A stretch of DNA of 64,000 nt from Pelagimonas varians (GTDB lineage: Bacteria > Pseudomonadota > Alphaproteobacteria > Rhodobacterales > Rhodobacteraceae). This document shows, one piece after another, positions 37,456-50,140 of this stretch. The position numbers and the translations under genes are program-made. How positions within the stretch are numbered: the first letter of the stretch is position 1; every line of letters begins with the position of its first letter. A model generated the notes under the pieces. That model made no database searches. It worked only from the letters and a program-made list of their open reading frames with translations, and was not told the origin of the DNA. Location of the stretch: contig NZ_QKMF01000019.1 in the NCBI RefSeq assembly GCF_003208435.1, positions 1 through 64,000 of the forward strand, in the 5' to 3' direction.

Positions 37456-39785
37456 CAGTCAGCTGTCAGCAAAGGTGGCTTCTTCTTGGTGCTGATTTTT
37501 GGTTTTTCGGGACCTTCGAGGTTCAAAACCAATTCTCCGTTCTTGACCGACACTTTCACAAGGCCGCCTTTGGTCAGCTTGCCGAACAGCAATTCTTCTG
37601 CCAGCGGCTTTTTGATGTACTCTTGAATGACCCGGCCCAGTGGACGCGCGCCCATTTTGTCATCGTAGCCTTTGTTCGCGAGCCATTCTGCTGCCGGGGT
37701 GGTCAATTCAATCGACACGCCGCGGTCCATCAGTTGTGCTTCGAGTTGAAGCACAAATTTTTCGACTACTTGTAGAATGACCCCCTTCGGCAAGGGTTGG
37801 AAGCTGATAACAGCGTCCAGCCGGTTGCGAAATTCCGGTGTAAACGTGCGCTCGATTGCAGCGGTGTCTTCGCCTTCACGGCGATCTCGGCCAAAGCCTA
37901 TCGCGGATTTTGCTTGCTCGGTTGCGCCCGCGTTCGATGTCATAATCAAGATCACATTGCGGAAGTCCACTGTCCGACCATTGTGATCGGTCAAAGACCC
38001 ATGATCCATCACTTGCAGCAAGATGTTGTACACATCTGGATGTGCTTTTTCCATTTCATCGAGCAAAAGTACACAGTGTGGATGCTGGTCGATCCCGTCT
38101 GTCAATTGACCTCCCTGATCAAACCCGACATAGCCAGGAGGGGCACCAATCAGCCGCGAAACGGCATGCTTTTCCATGTATTCAGACATGTCGAAACGCA
38201 GCAATTCCACGCCAAGGTTGTCAGCCAATTGCTTGGCCACCTCGGTCTTGCCAACACCGGTGGGGCCGGCAAAGAGATAGTTTCCGATGGGTTTTTCAGG
38301 CTCTCTCAGGCCTGCCCGCGCAAGCTTGATGGCCGATGACAAAGCGTCGATCGCCTTGTCTTGACCAAAAACCACACGCTTGAGGGTTTTTTCCAGATCC
38401 TTGAGCATTTCCGCATCGTCTTTAGAGACGTTTTTCGGCGGGATACGCGCAATTTTGGCAACCACGGCTTCAATTTCTTTTGCTCCGATGGTCTTGCGGC
38501 GTTTGCTTTCGGCAACCAGATGCTGGGCTGCACCGGCTTCGTCGATCACATCAATTGCTTTGTCGGGCAACTTACGGTCGTTGATATAACGCGCTGCCAG
38601 CTCAACAGCGGATTTGATTGCGTCGGCGGTGTATTTCACACTGTGATGTTCCTCGAAATAGGGTTTCAAACCCTTGAGGATCTTCACCGTATCTTCGACC
38701 GATGGCTCTTTCACATCGATTTTCTGGAACCGGCGGCTCAGCGCGCGGTCCTTTTCAAAGTGCTGACGGAATTCTTTGTATGTGGTTGATCCCATCGTGC
38801 GCAATTTGCCGCCCTGCAAAGCTGGTTTCAGCAGGTTCGACGCGTCCATAGCGCCGCCAGATGTAGCCCCAGCACCGATAACAGTATGGATTTCATCAAT
38901 AAACAGGACCGCATCTGGGTGGTCTTCCAACTCGGTCACGACGGCTTTTAGACGCTCTTCGAAGTCACCGCGATACCGCGTGCCAGCCAGCAATGCACCC
39001 ATATCAAGTGAATAGATGGTGGTTTTGGACAAAACTTCGGGTGTTTCACCAGAAACAATTTTGCGTGCAAGACCTTCGGCAATTGCGGTTTTTCCCACGC
39101 CGGGATCACCCACCAAAAGGGGGTTGTTCTTGCGGCGGCGGCACAGCACTTGAATGCAGCGTTCAACTTCTGAATCACGACCAATCAAGGGATCAATATC
39201 GCCCTCACCAGCTTTGACATTCAAGTCCACACAGTATTTGGCCAACGCGCTTTCTTTTTCGACGCTCGATTGCTGAGGCTCAACATGAGGGGCCTCATCT
39301 TCGTCCTCAGCGCCGGAAATCGGGCGGCTTTCGCCATAGGCTTGGTTCTTGGCAACCCCATGCGCAATAAAGTTCACCGCGTCATAACGGGTCATTTCTT
39401 GTTCTTGCAGGAAATAGGCGGCATTGGATTCGCGCTCAGCAAAGATGGCAACGAGAACATTCGCACCGGTTACTTCGGTTCGGCCCGATGATTGGACATG
39501 GATTGCTGCGCGCTGGATCACCCGCTGAAAGGCGGCGGTTGGTACGGCTTCGGACCCTTCGATGTCAGTGACCAGATTAGCAAGATCTTCATCGACAAAT
39601 TCAACCAGTGTGGTGCGCAATTCATCGGTGTCGACGGAACAGGCCTTCATAACCCGCACCGCGTCCGGTTCATCAATCAGCGCCAACAATAAGTGTTCCA
39701 GAGTTGCGAATTCGTGACTGCGCGAATTGGCCAATGCCAAAGCCGCATGGATTGCCTGCTCAAGGGTATTCGAGAATGAAGGCAC
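37455..39785 (-). CDS. clpA: ATP-dependent Clp protease ATP-binding subunit ClpA
   Basis: 776 residues from a GTG start at 39785 (GAGGAG seven bases upstream, giving the family N-terminus [16 protein letters not shown]). Clp_N repeats occupy about 1-145. The first AAA+ module has Walker [16 protein letters not shown] and Walker [15 protein letters not shown]; the second has [15 protein letters not shown] and [13 protein letters not shown]. The IGF loop that docks onto ClpP is visible in SAIGFGRDR, separating ClpA from ClpB. It unfolds substrates, including N-degron proteins brought by ClpS, for ClpP. No clpS gene lies upstream, where it is often found; the M23 peptidase gene follows with a TGATG overlap. 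Confidence 0.95.
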   Translation of the reverse strand: MPSFSNTLEQAIHAALALANSRSHEFATLEHLLLALIDEPDAVRVMKACSVDTDELRTTLVEFVDEDLANLVTDIEGSEAVPTAAFQRVIQRAAIHVQSSGRTEVTGANVLVAIFAERESNAAYFLQEQEMTRYDAVNFIAHGVAKNQAYGESRPISGAEDEDEAPHVEPQQSSVEKESALAKYCVDLNVKAGEGDIDPLIGRDSEVERCIQVLCRRRKNNPLLVGDPGVGKTAIAEGLARKIVSGETPEVLSKTTIYSLDMGALLAGTRYRGDFEERLKAVVTELEDHPDAVLFIDEIHTVIGAGATSGGAMDASNLLKPALQGGKLRTMGSTTYKEFRQHFEKDRALSRRFQKIDVKEPSVEDTVKILKGLKPYFEEHHSVKYTADAIKSAVELAARYINDRKLPDKAIDVIDEAGAAQHLVAESKRRKTIGAKEIEAVVAKIARIPPKNVSKDDAEMLKDLEKTLKRVVFGQDKAIDALSSAIKLARAGLREPEKPIGNYLFAGPTGVGKTEVAKQLADNLGVELLRFDMSEYMEKHAVSRLIGAPPGYVGFDQGGQLTDGIDQHPHCVLLLDEMEKAHPDVYNILLQVMDHGSLTDHNGRTVDFRNVILIMTSNAGATEQAKSAIGFGRDRREGEDTAAIERTFTPEFRNRLDAVISFQPLPKGVILQVVEKFVLQLEAQLMDRGVSIELTTPAAEWLANKGYDDKMGARPLGRVIQEYIKKPLAEELLFGKLTKGGLVKVSVKNGELVLNLEGPEKPKISTKKKPPLLTAD

Positions 39786-39935
39786 GGGTGTGCTCCTCTT
39801 GCTTATTCGCTGCCGTTGACTGGTAGCATGTCTTCTTAAAGTTAAAGTTTGGTCGATTACCGCCAAGCTTCAAGGTTTTTCTTCCTTCGGGCACGTCACT
39901 TTTATCGTCATTCCCGAAAACGGACGTTATTTCCG

Positions 39936-40697
39936 CTAAAAACGGTCCTTTCTGGCCCGTATTTCGGTGAACACCGCAACGTCGCTGTCGTCTTCCATCC
40001 CCAGGCTCTGTTTCAGGCCCGGATCAGAGGCGCGCAAGAAGGGGTTCGTGGCCAATTCCAATGACAAAGGAACCTGCGCTGTTGGTTGGCTTGCGGACCT
40101 TTGGGTTTCGATATCTTGAACACGAGAGATAAGATGCGCATTCGCAGGGTCAATAGACAGCGCGAATTTCGCGTTCGACAGTGTGTATTCATGGCCGGAA
40201 TAAACCATGGTCTCGGGTGGGAGCGCTGCAAGCTTCGACAGGCTGTCCCACATCATTTCAGGCGTGCCTTCGAACAGGCGGCCGCACCCAAGCGCCATTA
40301 GGCTGTCAGCGGTGAATACAGCACCGGCTTTGGGGTAATGAAAGGCGACATGGCCGAGCGTATGCCCCGGAACAGCAATAACTTCGCAAAGCCCGTCGCC
40401 ATTGCCGCCAGAAAAGCAGTCGGGCAAAGCGAAATCCAGTTTTGGAAGTTTGTCTTCCTCGGCTTTGGGGCCCATGACCATGCACCCATATTTGGCTTTC
40501 AGTTCGTCAACGGCTTGAACATGATCCCAATGGTGGTGTGTCAACATGATGACGCCGGGCGTCCAACCGCGCGCGGTTAGCGCGTCGATAATCGGGGCGG
40601 CCTCGGGGGCGTCAATGATCGCGACACCATCTGGACCATTGACCAGATAGGCATAATTATCATCGAGGCAGGGCACGGTAACGATATCAAGGGGCAT
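39936..40697 (-). CDS. gloB: Hydroxyacylglutathione hydrolase (glyoxalase II)
   Basis: 253 residues. The metallo-beta-lactamase motif THHHWDHVQ (near residues 55-63), the second metal motif GHTLGHVAF, the metal-bridging Asp in FTADSLMALGCGRLFEG, and GHEYTLSNAKFAL are all present. It hydrolyses S-D-lactoylglutathione to D-lactate and glutathione in methylglyoxal detoxification. ATG 40697 is preferred (AGGAAA upstream and the family start MPLDIVTVPCLDDNYAYL). It is divergent from the methyltransferase gene at 40760. Confidence 0.94.
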   Translation of the reverse strand: MPLDIVTVPCLDDNYAYLVNGPDGVAIIDAPEAAPIIDALTARGWTPGVIMLTHHHWDHVQAVDELKAKYGCMVMGPKAEEDKLPKLDFALPDCFSGGNGDGLCEVIAVPGHTLGHVAFHYPKAGAVFTADSLMALGCGRLFEGTPEMMWDSLSKLAALPPETMVYSGHEYTLSNAKFALSIDPANAHLISRVQDIETQRSASQPTAQVPLSLELATNPFLRASDPGLKQSLGMEDDSDVAVFTEIRARKDRF

Positions 40698-40759
40698 GGT
40701 GTTTCCTCGCGGGCAATGACAAACTGATCCCAGAGTGACGCATCCGCCGAGGGGCTGCA

Positions 40760-41509
40760 ATGCATCTGGACGTACAAGTTCTGCGAGATTTCTATTATCG
40801 AAGTGCGCTTGGGCGTGCTGCTCAGAAAATCATTCGCAATCAAGTATTGGCATTTTGGCCCGAAGCCAAAGGTCAGACTGTGGCTGGCTATGGCTTTGCG
40901 GTGCCATTGCTGAGGCCTTACTTGCCGACGGCGCGCCGTGTTGTTGGATTGATGCCAGCGCCGCAGGGGGTGATGCCCTGGCCTGCTGGTATGCAAAATG
41001 TCAGCGTGCTGAGCGAAGAAGCTTTGTGGCCTTTAGAGACGGGTCATGTCGATAGGCTCATTTTGATGCACGGACTTGAGACATCGCAAAACCCTGCCGA
41101 AGTTCTAGAAGAATCCTACAGGGTTTTGGGGCCCGGTGGAAAAGCATTGTTTGTGGTGCCAAATCGCACAGGCCTTTGGGCGCGGGCCGATAAGACGCCT
41201 TTTGGCTATGGGCGGCCCTATACCTCTGGCCAATTGGAGGCGCAGTTGAAGAGGCATGACTTTATGCCAGAGGCACATGTGTCGGTGCTGTACCAACCGC
41301 CATCAAACCGGCGGTTCTGGATGAAAACCGGATCGTTTTGGGAGCAGACAGGCCGAGCCATTCCAGCGGTTATGGCTGGCGGTGTTATTATGGTCGTCGC
41401 ATCCAAGCGCCACCCGCCTCGTCACAAGGGCTTGGGCGAAGCCGCGCGCGTCCTCAATCCGCTTGATGTTCTTACCCCCAAGCCTGGAAAAGTAGCAGGC
41501 CCAGCCTAA
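40760..41509 (+). CDS. Class I SAM-dependent methyltransferase
   Basis: 249 residues with a methyltransferase type 11-like core: [19 protein letters not shown] at the motif I position, [20 protein letters not shown] at the acidic/motif II region, and [20 protein letters not shown] at motif III. Motif I lacks the usual GxGxG spacing, so activity is not assured. The gene is divergent from gloB with 62 bases between starts. Substrate unknown. Confidence 0.75.
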   Translation: MHLDVQVLRDFYYRSALGRAAQKIIRNQVLAFWPEAKGQTVAGYGFAVPLLRPYLPTARRVVGLMPAPQGVMPWPAGMQNVSVLSEEALWPLETGHVDRLILMHGLETSQNPAEVLEESYRVLGPGGKALFVVPNRTGLWARADKTPFGYGRPYTSGQLEAQLKRHDFMPEAHVSVLYQPPSNRRFWMKTGSFWEQTGRAIPAVMAGGVIMVVASKRHPPRHKGLGEAARVLNPLDVLTPKPGKVAGPA

Positions 41510-41952
41510 TACGGCAGACGTCTGGATGGCTACTGAAACGACTTTTTGAGTCGAAGGCGAACTTCGGCTTGCTGACTATGTGTTTTCGGAGCCTCGAAAA
41601 TGCGGGTTTCCACCGCGCCAAAGAGGATTTTTCACCCCAAAGACGGCACAGGCAAGGTGTGGCCAGCAGGGTTCTGAACGGTCGAAAAATCGGCGTTTGG
41701 GGGGGATTCTCTCTAAAATATCGAAAATAGATGCATGTTGAAGGCGCGCACAAAGTCGCACTTTGAGCCAAGTGTCTGATTTGTATGAATTTAGCCCTAA
41801 AGGTAAATATGCCTTAGTATGTTGCTAGGTGCGAATAGCTCTGTTACATCCGCGTCGATTTATGTGTCTTGGTGCAAACCAAGAGCTCGAACTGCCCTCG
41901 GATGCGCCGGATTCCCGCCGCGTCACGGGGGCTGAATATCGAAAGGGTGGAC
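41510..41952. other. Non-coding region upstream of the atp operon
   Basis: About 440 bp without a supported gene; open frames here are shadows. It should hold the end of the methyltransferase transcript and the atpH promoter and leader. The stretch 41770-41830 is AT-rich compared with its surroundings and is the likeliest promoter position, but no clear -35/-10 pair could be fixed. Confidence 0.4.
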
Positions 41953-42513
41953 GTGTCAGAATCTGCATCGATTTCCTCCGGCATTGCCGTGCGCTATGCC
42001 ACCGCCATCTTCGAGATTGTTAAGGAGACGAATGATCTCCCCAAACTCGAAGCTAACCTGAATGAACTTTCGGCTGCGCTGGATAACAGTGCCGACCTTC
42101 GCGATTTGATTTCGTCGCCGGTCTACAGCCGCGAAGCGCAAGGTCAGGCTGTGGCGGCAATTGCCAACCAGATGGGCCTTATTCCGGCCGTCACCAACGC
42201 GCTGGGCTTGATGTCCGAAAAGCGCCGTCTGTTTGTTCTGCCGCATTTGATCGCCAAGCTGCGTGACATGCTGGCCGATGAAAAAGGCGAAGTGACTGCA
42301 GATGTTGCATCAGCAACTGCGCTGTCCGACGCACAGGCTTCCAAACTTGCCGAAACGCTTTCCGCAAGCGTTGGCAAAGACGTTAAGATCAAAGCGACCG
42401 TTGATGAAAGCCTCATTGGCGGTCTTGTCGTTAAGGTGGGCTCGAAGATGATCGACACGTCGATCCGCTCCAAGCTCAACTCCCTCCAGAATGCAATGAA
42501 AGAGGTCGGATAA
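41953..42513 (+). CDS. atpH: ATP synthase F1 subunit delta
   Basis: 186 residues from a GTG at 41953 (AAAGGG upstream), giving the family N-terminus [20 protein letters not shown]. The usual delta/OSCP blocks follow: AEFL-like [30 protein letters not shown] and, at the C-terminus, [20 protein letters not shown]. Delta joins the F1 head to the peripheral stalk. First gene of the F1 operon; its stop is immediately followed by the atpA ATG. The longer upstream frame is not family-like. Confidence 0.93.
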   Translation: MSESASISSGIAVRYATAIFEIVKETNDLPKLEANLNELSAALDNSADLRDLISSPVYSREAQGQAVAAIANQMGLIPAVTNALGLMSEKRRLFVLPHLIAKLRDMLADEKGEVTADVASATALSDAQASKLAETLSASVGKDVKIKATVDESLIGGLVVKVGSKMIDTSIRSKLNSLQNAMKEVG

Positions 42514-44052
42514 ATGGGTATCCAAGCAGCAGAAATTTCTGCGATCCTAAAGGACCAGATCAAAAACTTTGGCCAAGATGCCGAAGTTGCTGAGGTTGGT
42601 CGTGTGCTTTCCGTGGGGGACGGTATTGCCCGTGTCCACGGCCTTGATAACATCCAGGCCGGCGAGATGGTCGAATTCCCTGGTGGTATCATGGGTATGG
42701 CCCTGAACCTCGAAACCGACAACGTCGGTATCGTTATCTTCGGGTCCGACCGTGACATCAAAGAAGGCGACACAGTTAAGCGTACGAACTCCATCGTGGA
42801 TGTTCCTGCCGGTGACGAACTTCTTGGTCGCGTAGTTGACGGTCTGGGTAACCCGATCGATGGCAAAGGCCCAATCGGTACATCTGAGCGCCGCATCGCG
42901 GACCAGAAAGCACCTGGCATTATCCCGCGGAAATCGGTTCACGAACCGATGGCGACTGGCCTCAAAGCCGTTGACGCGATGATCCCGATCGGTCGTGGCC
43001 AGCGCGAGCTGATCATTGGTGACCGTCAGACAGGCAAAACTGCCGTTGCTCTTGACGCGATCTTGAACCAGCAGTCTTACAACGACGCAGCTGGCGACGA
43101 CGAAAACAAGAAACTGTACTGTATTTACGTTGCGATCGGCCAAAAGCGTTCGACCGTTGCCCAGTTGGTTAAAAAGCTCGAAGAATCCGGCGCGATTGAA
43201 TATTCGATCGTTGTTGCTGCGACGGCTTCTGACCCAGCGCCTATGCAGTTCTTGGCACCCTACGCCGCGACCGCGATGGCCGAGCACTTCCGTGACAATG
43301 GCCGCCACGCTTTGATCATCTATGATGACCTTTCCAAGCAGGCTGTTTCTTATCGCCAGATGTCCTTGCTTCTGCGTCGCCCACCAGGCCGCGAAGCTTA
43401 CCCTGGTGACGTATTCTATCTCCATTCGCGCCTTCTGGAACGTTCGGCCAAGCTGAACGAAGACAATGGCTCGGGTTCGTTGACCGCTCTGCCGATCATC
43501 GAAACCCAAGGTGGTGACGTTTCCGCGTTTATTCCTACCAACGTGATTTCGATCACCGACGGTCAGATCTTCTTGGAAACCGAACTGTTCTACCAAGGTA
43601 TCCGTCCTGCTGTGAACACCGGTCTGTCGGTTTCGCGCGTTGGCTCCTCGGCTCAGACCAAAGCGATGTCTTCGGTTGCCGGTCCGGTTAAACTGGGTCT
43701 TGCCCAGTACCGCGAAATGGCTGCCTTTGCGCAGTTCGGTTCCGACCTTGACGCCGCAACCCAGCAGCTGCTGGCACGTGGTGCGCGTCTGACCGAGCTG
43801 ATGAAGCAGGCACAGTATTCGCCGCTGACCAACGCCGAAATCGTCATCGTGATCTTTGCAGGTACCAACGGTTACCTCGACAAAGTCGACGTGAAAGACG
43901 TGGGTCGTTATGAGGCTGGATTGCTTACGCACCTGCGTGGCAAAAACGCTGATTTGCTGGCAGACATCACCGAAAATGACCGCAAGGTTAAAGGTGAGCT
44001 GGCGGACAAGGTCAAAGCTGCGCTGGATGCTTTCGCCGCTGACTTCTCGTAA
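42514..44052 (+). CDS. atpA: ATP synthase F1 subunit alpha
   Basis: 512 residues, standard length. The regulatory nucleotide-binding P-loop is [13 protein letters not shown] (near 169), and the alpha signature [17 protein letters not shown] is present. Three alpha subunits alternate with beta in the catalytic head. The start abuts the atpH stop; GAGGTCGGA lies just upstream within atpH. The F0 genes are not in this window, as expected for alphaproteobacteria. Confidence 0.98.
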   Translation: MGIQAAEISAILKDQIKNFGQDAEVAEVGRVLSVGDGIARVHGLDNIQAGEMVEFPGGIMGMALNLETDNVGIVIFGSDRDIKEGDTVKRTNSIVDVPAGDELLGRVVDGLGNPIDGKGPIGTSERRIADQKAPGIIPRKSVHEPMATGLKAVDAMIPIGRGQRELIIGDRQTGKTAVALDAILNQQSYNDAAGDDENKKLYCIYVAIGQKRSTVAQLVKKLEESGAIEYSIVVAATASDPAPMQFLAPYAATAMAEHFRDNGRHALIIYDDLSKQAVSYRQMSLLLRRPPGREAYPGDVFYLHSRLLERSAKLNEDNGSGSLTALPIIETQGGDVSAFIPTNVISITDGQIFLETELFYQGIRPAVNTGLSVSRVGSSAQTKAMSSVAGPVKLGLAQYREMAAFAQFGSDLDAATQQLLARGARLTELMKQAQYSPLTNAEIVIVIFAGTNGYLDKVDVKDVGRYEAGLLTHLRGKNADLLADITENDRKVKGELADKVKAALDAFAADFS

Positions 44053-44064
44053 GGGGGAGAACAG

Positions 44065-46384
<2,320 letters not shown>

Positions 46385-46397
46385 TTCCATCCTGTTT

Positions 46398-46420
46398 GGG
46401 GAAGCGTTCGCCGCTTCCCC
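46398..46420 (+). other. Stem-loop between atpD and atpC
   Basis: GGGGAAGCG (46398-46406) and CGCTTCCCC (46412-46420) form a perfect 9-bp stem with a 5-nt loop. There is no T-tract, and the atpC ribosome site (AAGGAGA) follows. It could stabilise the upstream message or lower epsilon expression relative to beta. Confidence 0.6.
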
Positions 46421-46439
46421 GGCATAAAAGGAGATACAC

Positions 46440-46862
46440 ATGGCAGACACGATGCAATTCGATCTGGTCAGCCCCGAACGTAGCCTGCTCACTGCGCAGG
46501 TCACTTCGGTGCAGATTCCGGGTGCCGATGGCGACCTGACCGCGATGCCGAACCACGCTCCGCTGATCACCACCCTACGCCCTGGTATCCTGACTGTGGA
46601 TACTGACAAAGGTGTTCAGGAATTTGTGGTCACTGGTGGCTTTGCCGAAATCGGCGAAAGCCTGTCGGTTCTGGCTGAACAGGCGCTGCCAAAGGCAGAC
46701 GTTGATCAGGCGACCTATGACGCATTGGTGGATGAAGCTCAGGCTTCTTACACCCATACAAAAGAAGCTGGTGCTTCCGTGGATGACGCAGCCAAGCTGC
46801 TGAACGACATGGTCGCGCTTGCCGGGTCTATTGGCCTGACAGCAAAGCAGCCTGCTCTGTAA
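46440..46862 (+). CDS. atpC: ATP synthase F1 subunit epsilon
   Basis: 140 residues. The N-terminal beta-sandwich is recognised by [20 protein letters not shown] and [20 protein letters not shown], with [17 protein letters not shown] at its end. A C-terminal helical part of about 45 residues ([18 protein letters not shown]) follows. Epsilon couples gamma to the c-ring and can inhibit ATPase activity. AAGGAGA precedes the ATG. Last gene of the operon; a strong terminator follows 24 bases after the stop. Confidence 0.96.
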   Translation: MADTMQFDLVSPERSLLTAQVTSVQIPGADGDLTAMPNHAPLITTLRPGILTVDTDKGVQEFVVTGGFAEIGESLSVLAEQALPKADVDQATYDALVDEAQASYTHTKEAGASVDDAAKLLNDMVALAGSIGLTAKQPAL

Positions 46863-46885
46863 GAGCGGCGTTTAGCGCACGAACA

Positions 46886-46926
46886 AAAGCCCCGGTTGCA
46901 TCACTGCAGCCGGGGCTTTTTGTTTG
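46886..46926 (+). terminator. Intrinsic terminator of the atp operon
   Basis: AAAAGCCCCGG (46886-46896) pairs with CCGGGGCTTTT (46911-46921), the stem continuing inward through GGTTGC/GCAGCC with one G-U pair, and TTTTTGTTT follows. Textbook Rho-independent structure in the right place. Confidence 0.92.
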
Positions 46927-46995
46927 GGCGGTTCCCCGCAGCGCATCGACCAAATTCTGGCGTGGTTTTGACGGCGCATCAAACCTTCGGGTCAT

Positions 46996-47030
46996 CAAAA
47001 AACAGGCGGGACCCAAAAGATCCCGCCTGT
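46996..47030 (-). terminator. Intrinsic terminator of the DEAD-box helicase gene
   Basis: ACAGGCGGGA (47002-47011) and TCCCGCCTGT (47021-47030) form a perfect 10-bp stem. On the minus strand it is followed by six T residues (46996-47001). It lies 17 bases after the helicase stop and back to back with the atp terminator. Confidence 0.92.
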
Positions 47031-47046
47031 CTAAAATGTCTTTATC

Positions 47047-49104
47047 TTACTTCTTGCGGATGGGGCGTGCGTCGCCGCCTTTGCGAGGTGGCCCTAAACG
47101 TTTGCTGGCCGAGGCCGCACCGGGTTTGCCTTTGCCCTTAGGTTTGCCGTCTGGCTTCCCTCCAGGACCCTTAGAAAACGGTTTACCACCGGGTTTACGG
47201 TCCGATTTTTCGTAGGGCTTTGCGTCTTTGCGCGGCCCCTTGTCGAAATCTCTCTTCGGCCCGCTCGGTTTCTTGAACTCAGTTTCTCCGGCGTCGGCTT
47301 TGCCACCCCAAACAGCTTTACCGCTGGATTTTACATGTGGTTTTTCGCGCGGGGCGTCATCGTCACGGCGCGGTTTGTAGTCCGACTTGGGTTTCGCAGG
47401 GCGATCGTCATAATCGCGCTTTGGCTTGCCTTTGTATTCGCCGCGGGGCGCAGAATCGTTGCCACCGCGATATGGCTTGCCACCACCGGGTTTCGGACCG
47501 CGTGGACCGCCGCGTTCAAGGTCGGGTGCCTTGTCCAATTTGCGGATGGTCATGCCTTCTTCAAGCTCGCCACCATCGCCAACTTTGTCCAGGAATCCGG
47601 CGACCGAAGGCTGGGCCAATTCGACAAAGGTTTCTTTTTGCTGAACGCGGATCGCTCCGATGGAATCTTTAGTGATGTCTCCGGCACGGCACACCAATGG
47701 CAGCAACCAACGCGCTTCAGCGCGGTCATTGCGGCCCACAGAGATGGAGAACCAAGTGCTTGGGCCGAAGGGGCCGCGTTCTTGACGCTCTTTGCGCTCG
47801 GGGCGGGCGCTTGGGTCGGACAGCTCTTCGGGGGCGGACTGACGCGATTGATACAGCTTGAGATAGGCCGCCGCGATCCGCTCTGGCGAATGTTCTTCCA
47901 CCAGTTTGGCTGCAAATTCCTTTTGACCGTCAGTGATGTCTTCGGTCCACACCGGGTCTGTCAACAGACGCTCTTCGTCCTTTTTCAGGATGTCTTCGGC
48001 GCTGGGGGCAGAAACCCACTCAGCGTTGATTTTTGCCCATTTGAACAGGCGTTCGGCTTTCTTCTCGATTTTTGGTGTCACGACAACTGCCGAGATACCT
48101 TTTTGACCAGCCCGGCCCGTCCGGCCGGACCGGTGAAGCAGGGCTTCGGTGTTGGTCGGCAGATCGGCGTGAATCACTAACTCAAGTTTGGGCAGATCGA
48201 TGCCACGGGCGGCAACGTCAGTCGCCACACAGACACGTGCACGGCCGTCACGCATGGCTTGTAGCGCGTGTGTCCGTTCGTTCTGGCTCAGTTCACCTGA
48301 CAGGCTCACCACGGCAAACCCACGGTTAGAGAAACGTGCAGTCAGGCGGTTTACAGCAGCGCGCGTGTTGGCGAAAACAATCGCCTTTTCAGCTTCATGG
48401 AAGCGCAAGATGTTGATAATCGCATGCTCTGCGTCTTTTTGAGCGGCGCGAACAGCCTGATAGGTGATGTCGGCGTGTTGCTGTTTGCCAGAAACAGTCG
48501 AAATACGCTCGGCATTGTTCTGAAAGTTCTGGGCCAGCTTCGCAATCATCGGGGAAACAGTGGCCGAGAACATCAATGTCCGGCGCGATTCTGGTGCTTC
48601 GCCCAGCATGTATTCCAGGTCTTCGCGGAACCCAAGGTCAAGCATTTCGTCGGCTTCATCCAGAACAACTGCTTTGAGCTGATCCATGACCAAAGAGCCG
48701 CGCTCGATGTGATCTCGCAGACGGCCCGGCGTCCCTACAACGATATGTGCCCCACGTGACAAAGCCCGGCGTTCTTCGCGCATGTCCATGCCCCCAACAC
48801 AGGACGCGATCCAAGCTCCGGTTTTGGCGTAAAGCCATGTTAATTCGCGCTTAACCTGCAAAGCAAGTTCCCGCGTCGGCGCAATGACCAAGGCAACGGG
48901 TGCGTCGGCACGCCCCATATTGACAGCATCACCCAGCAAAGTGGGGGCAATAGCCAAACCAAAACCTACAGTTTTACCAGATCCTGTTTGGGCCGAAACC
49001 AGAAGGTCCCGATCAACATGCTCAGGGTTGGAACAGGCGGTTTGAACGTCTGTAAGGGTGTCATAACCGCGTTCGGTTAAGGCGTCTTGCAATGGGGCAA
49101 TCAT
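47047..49104 (-). CDS. DEAD-box ATP-dependent RNA helicase (DeaD/CsdA-like)
   Basis: 685 residues. Helicase motifs in order: SAQTGSGKTVGFG (Walker A, near 37), APTRELALQV (Ia), GTPGRLRDHI, VVLDEADEMLDLGF (DEAD), MFSATVSP (SAT), VATDVAARGIDLPKL and HRSGRTGRAGQKG (VI). A DbpA/CsdA-type RNA-binding domain (WFSISVGRNDRAEARWLLPL then VCRAG) spans about 470-540, and the last 150 residues are a low-complexity Lys/Gly/Pro/Asp/Arg tail that should bind RNA nonspecifically. Likely roles are ribosome assembly and mRNA unwinding, especially in the cold. The ribosome site is weak. Its own terminator is adjacent. Confidence 0.92.
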   Translation of the reverse strand: MIAPLQDALTERGYDTLTDVQTACSNPEHVDRDLLVSAQTGSGKTVGFGLAIAPTLLGDAVNMGRADAPVALVIAPTRELALQVKRELTWLYAKTGAWIASCVGGMDMREERRALSRGAHIVVGTPGRLRDHIERGSLVMDQLKAVVLDEADEMLDLGFREDLEYMLGEAPESRRTLMFSATVSPMIAKLAQNFQNNAERISTVSGKQQHADITYQAVRAAQKDAEHAIINILRFHEAEKAIVFANTRAAVNRLTARFSNRGFAVVSLSGELSQNERTHALQAMRDGRARVCVATDVAARGIDLPKLELVIHADLPTNTEALLHRSGRTGRAGQKGISAVVVTPKIEKKAERLFKWAKINAEWVSAPSAEDILKKDEERLLTDPVWTEDITDGQKEFAAKLVEEHSPERIAAAYLKLYQSRQSAPEELSDPSARPERKERQERGPFGPSTWFSISVGRNDRAEARWLLPLVCRAGDITKDSIGAIRVQQKETFVELAQPSVAGFLDKVGDGGELEEGMTIRKLDKAPDLERGGPRGPKPGGGKPYRGGNDSAPRGEYKGKPKRDYDDRPAKPKSDYKPRRDDDAPREKPHVKSSGKAVWGGKADAGETEFKKPSGPKRDFDKGPRKDAKPYEKSDRKPGGKPFSKGPGGKPDGKPKGKGKPGAASASKRLGPPRKGGDARPIRKK

Positions 49105-49302
49105 CAGGGATTCTTTCAGCGGAGGAGGGGGCTAAGGGCTGGCCTATACAGATCAAAGGTGAAGAAGTATATGCCAAAAGCGTCACAGGCCGAATGACAA
49201 AGCAATCAGCTGGTTTCTTTGGCATTCCCTTTGCGTCGGGAAGGACGATATACCCCCTACACGATAAAAGCGGTTTCCCCAATAGGAAAGAGAAGAACGG
49301 AC

Positions 49303-49653
49303 ATGCGTAAATATGTAGGCTCGCTCATTGGGGTGGATCAGGGCAATGAGGAAGTGTTTTCGGACTTTGCATCTGGCGGTGACATGTGGACAGGCCACGG
49401 TGCGCGCGAGAGACGTAAGAAAGTTATATTTTCAGAACCTTTTCGCAGCACTCCGACGGTCCAAGTGGCCTTGTCTTTGTGGGACGTGGATCAAGGGGCG
49501 AATGTGCGGGCTGATATCGGAACGGATAAAGTCACTGAAAAGGGCTTCGAGATGGTATTCCGCACATGGTCCGATACACGGGTCGCACGTGTACGGCTTA
49601 GCTGGACGGCGATCGGGGAAGTGTCCTCAGAGGATGATTGGGATCTGTACTAA
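49303..49653 (+). CDS. H-type lectin domain protein
   Basis: 116 residues. The C-terminal 75 residues match the H-type lectin fold (discoidin/Helix pomatia agglutinin class): KKVIFSEPFRSTPTVQVALS, LWDVDQGANVRADIGTDKV and FEMVFRTWSDTRVARVRLSW. The fold binds sugars such as N-acetylgalactosamine in eukaryotic lectins. There is no signal peptide or membrane segment, so the protein appears cytosolic unless exported by an unusual route. ATG 49303 is chosen because it gives the compact MRKYVGSLIG start and has AGGAAAGAGAAG upstream. It is monocistronic, divergent from the helicase gene. Confidence 0.82.
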   Translation: MRKYVGSLIGVDQGNEEVFSDFASGGDMWTGHGARERRKKVIFSEPFRSTPTVQVALSLWDVDQGANVRADIGTDKVTEKGFEMVFRTWSDTRVARVRLSWTAIGEVSSEDDWDLY

Positions 49654-49808
49654 GGCCGTGTTGGCGGCATCTGCTGTCTGACAGATGCGCCAAAGACCAC
49701 GGGAATTTCACAAATCTTACGATCCGTGTATCACCCCCCAAATTGGCCATTTTTTTGGTTCAGATTAAGCTGCGGCTAAAGAATTGCGCAGCCATGGAAA
49801 GCCGAGCT

Positions 49809-50126
49809 CTAGTTTAAGATCAGCTGACTGCTGTCCTGTACGGTTTCCAGATGCTCCATGATTAGCGTGATCTCGGCCGGTTCCAATCGTCCGTGACCGG
49901 ATTCCAAGAATGTTTGCACTGGCATTTTGCTGCCCTCGCCAACCAATCCGTCGCCGGTTACAATCACTTTCTGCTCGAGAAACTCACTTGCATCTGGAAC
50001 GTGGCAGCTGCCACATTTTGTTTCAAACAAAGTTTGGGCATCGGAGCCTTGAGCCTGAGCAGGGCCAAAGCTGGCGGCACAAACGAGTGCGGCCAGAGCA
50101 GTCTTGAGCATTCGGGTCTCCAGCAT
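49809..50126 (-). CDS. Small c-type cytochrome
   Basis: 105 residues; signal peptide around MLKTALAALVCAASFGPAQA, cleavage after AQA. One haem site CGSCH lies about 20 residues into the mature protein, and Met in GSKMPVQTF is the likely distal ligand. Periplasmic monohaem cytochrome c, electron partner unknown. The ATG at 50126 has AAGGAG seven bases upstream; the ATG at 50111 also has GGAGA and would shorten the signal peptide by five residues. Immediately upstream of its ribosome site is the prs terminator (50141-50182), leaving only about 14 bases between T-tract and start, so its expression may depend on read-through. Confidence 0.82.
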   Translation of the reverse strand: MLETRMLKTALAALVCAASFGPAQAQGSDAQTLFETKCGSCHVPDASEFLEQKVIVTGDGLVGEGSKMPVQTFLESGHGRLEPAEITLIMEHLETVQDSSQLILN

Positions 50127-50140
50127 AGTGCAACTCCTTG

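Noticed and set aside
39786-39935. Heat-shock (RpoH-type) promoter for clpA
   Set aside because: CTTG is present on the minus strand but no matching -10 element occurs at 17-19 bases.
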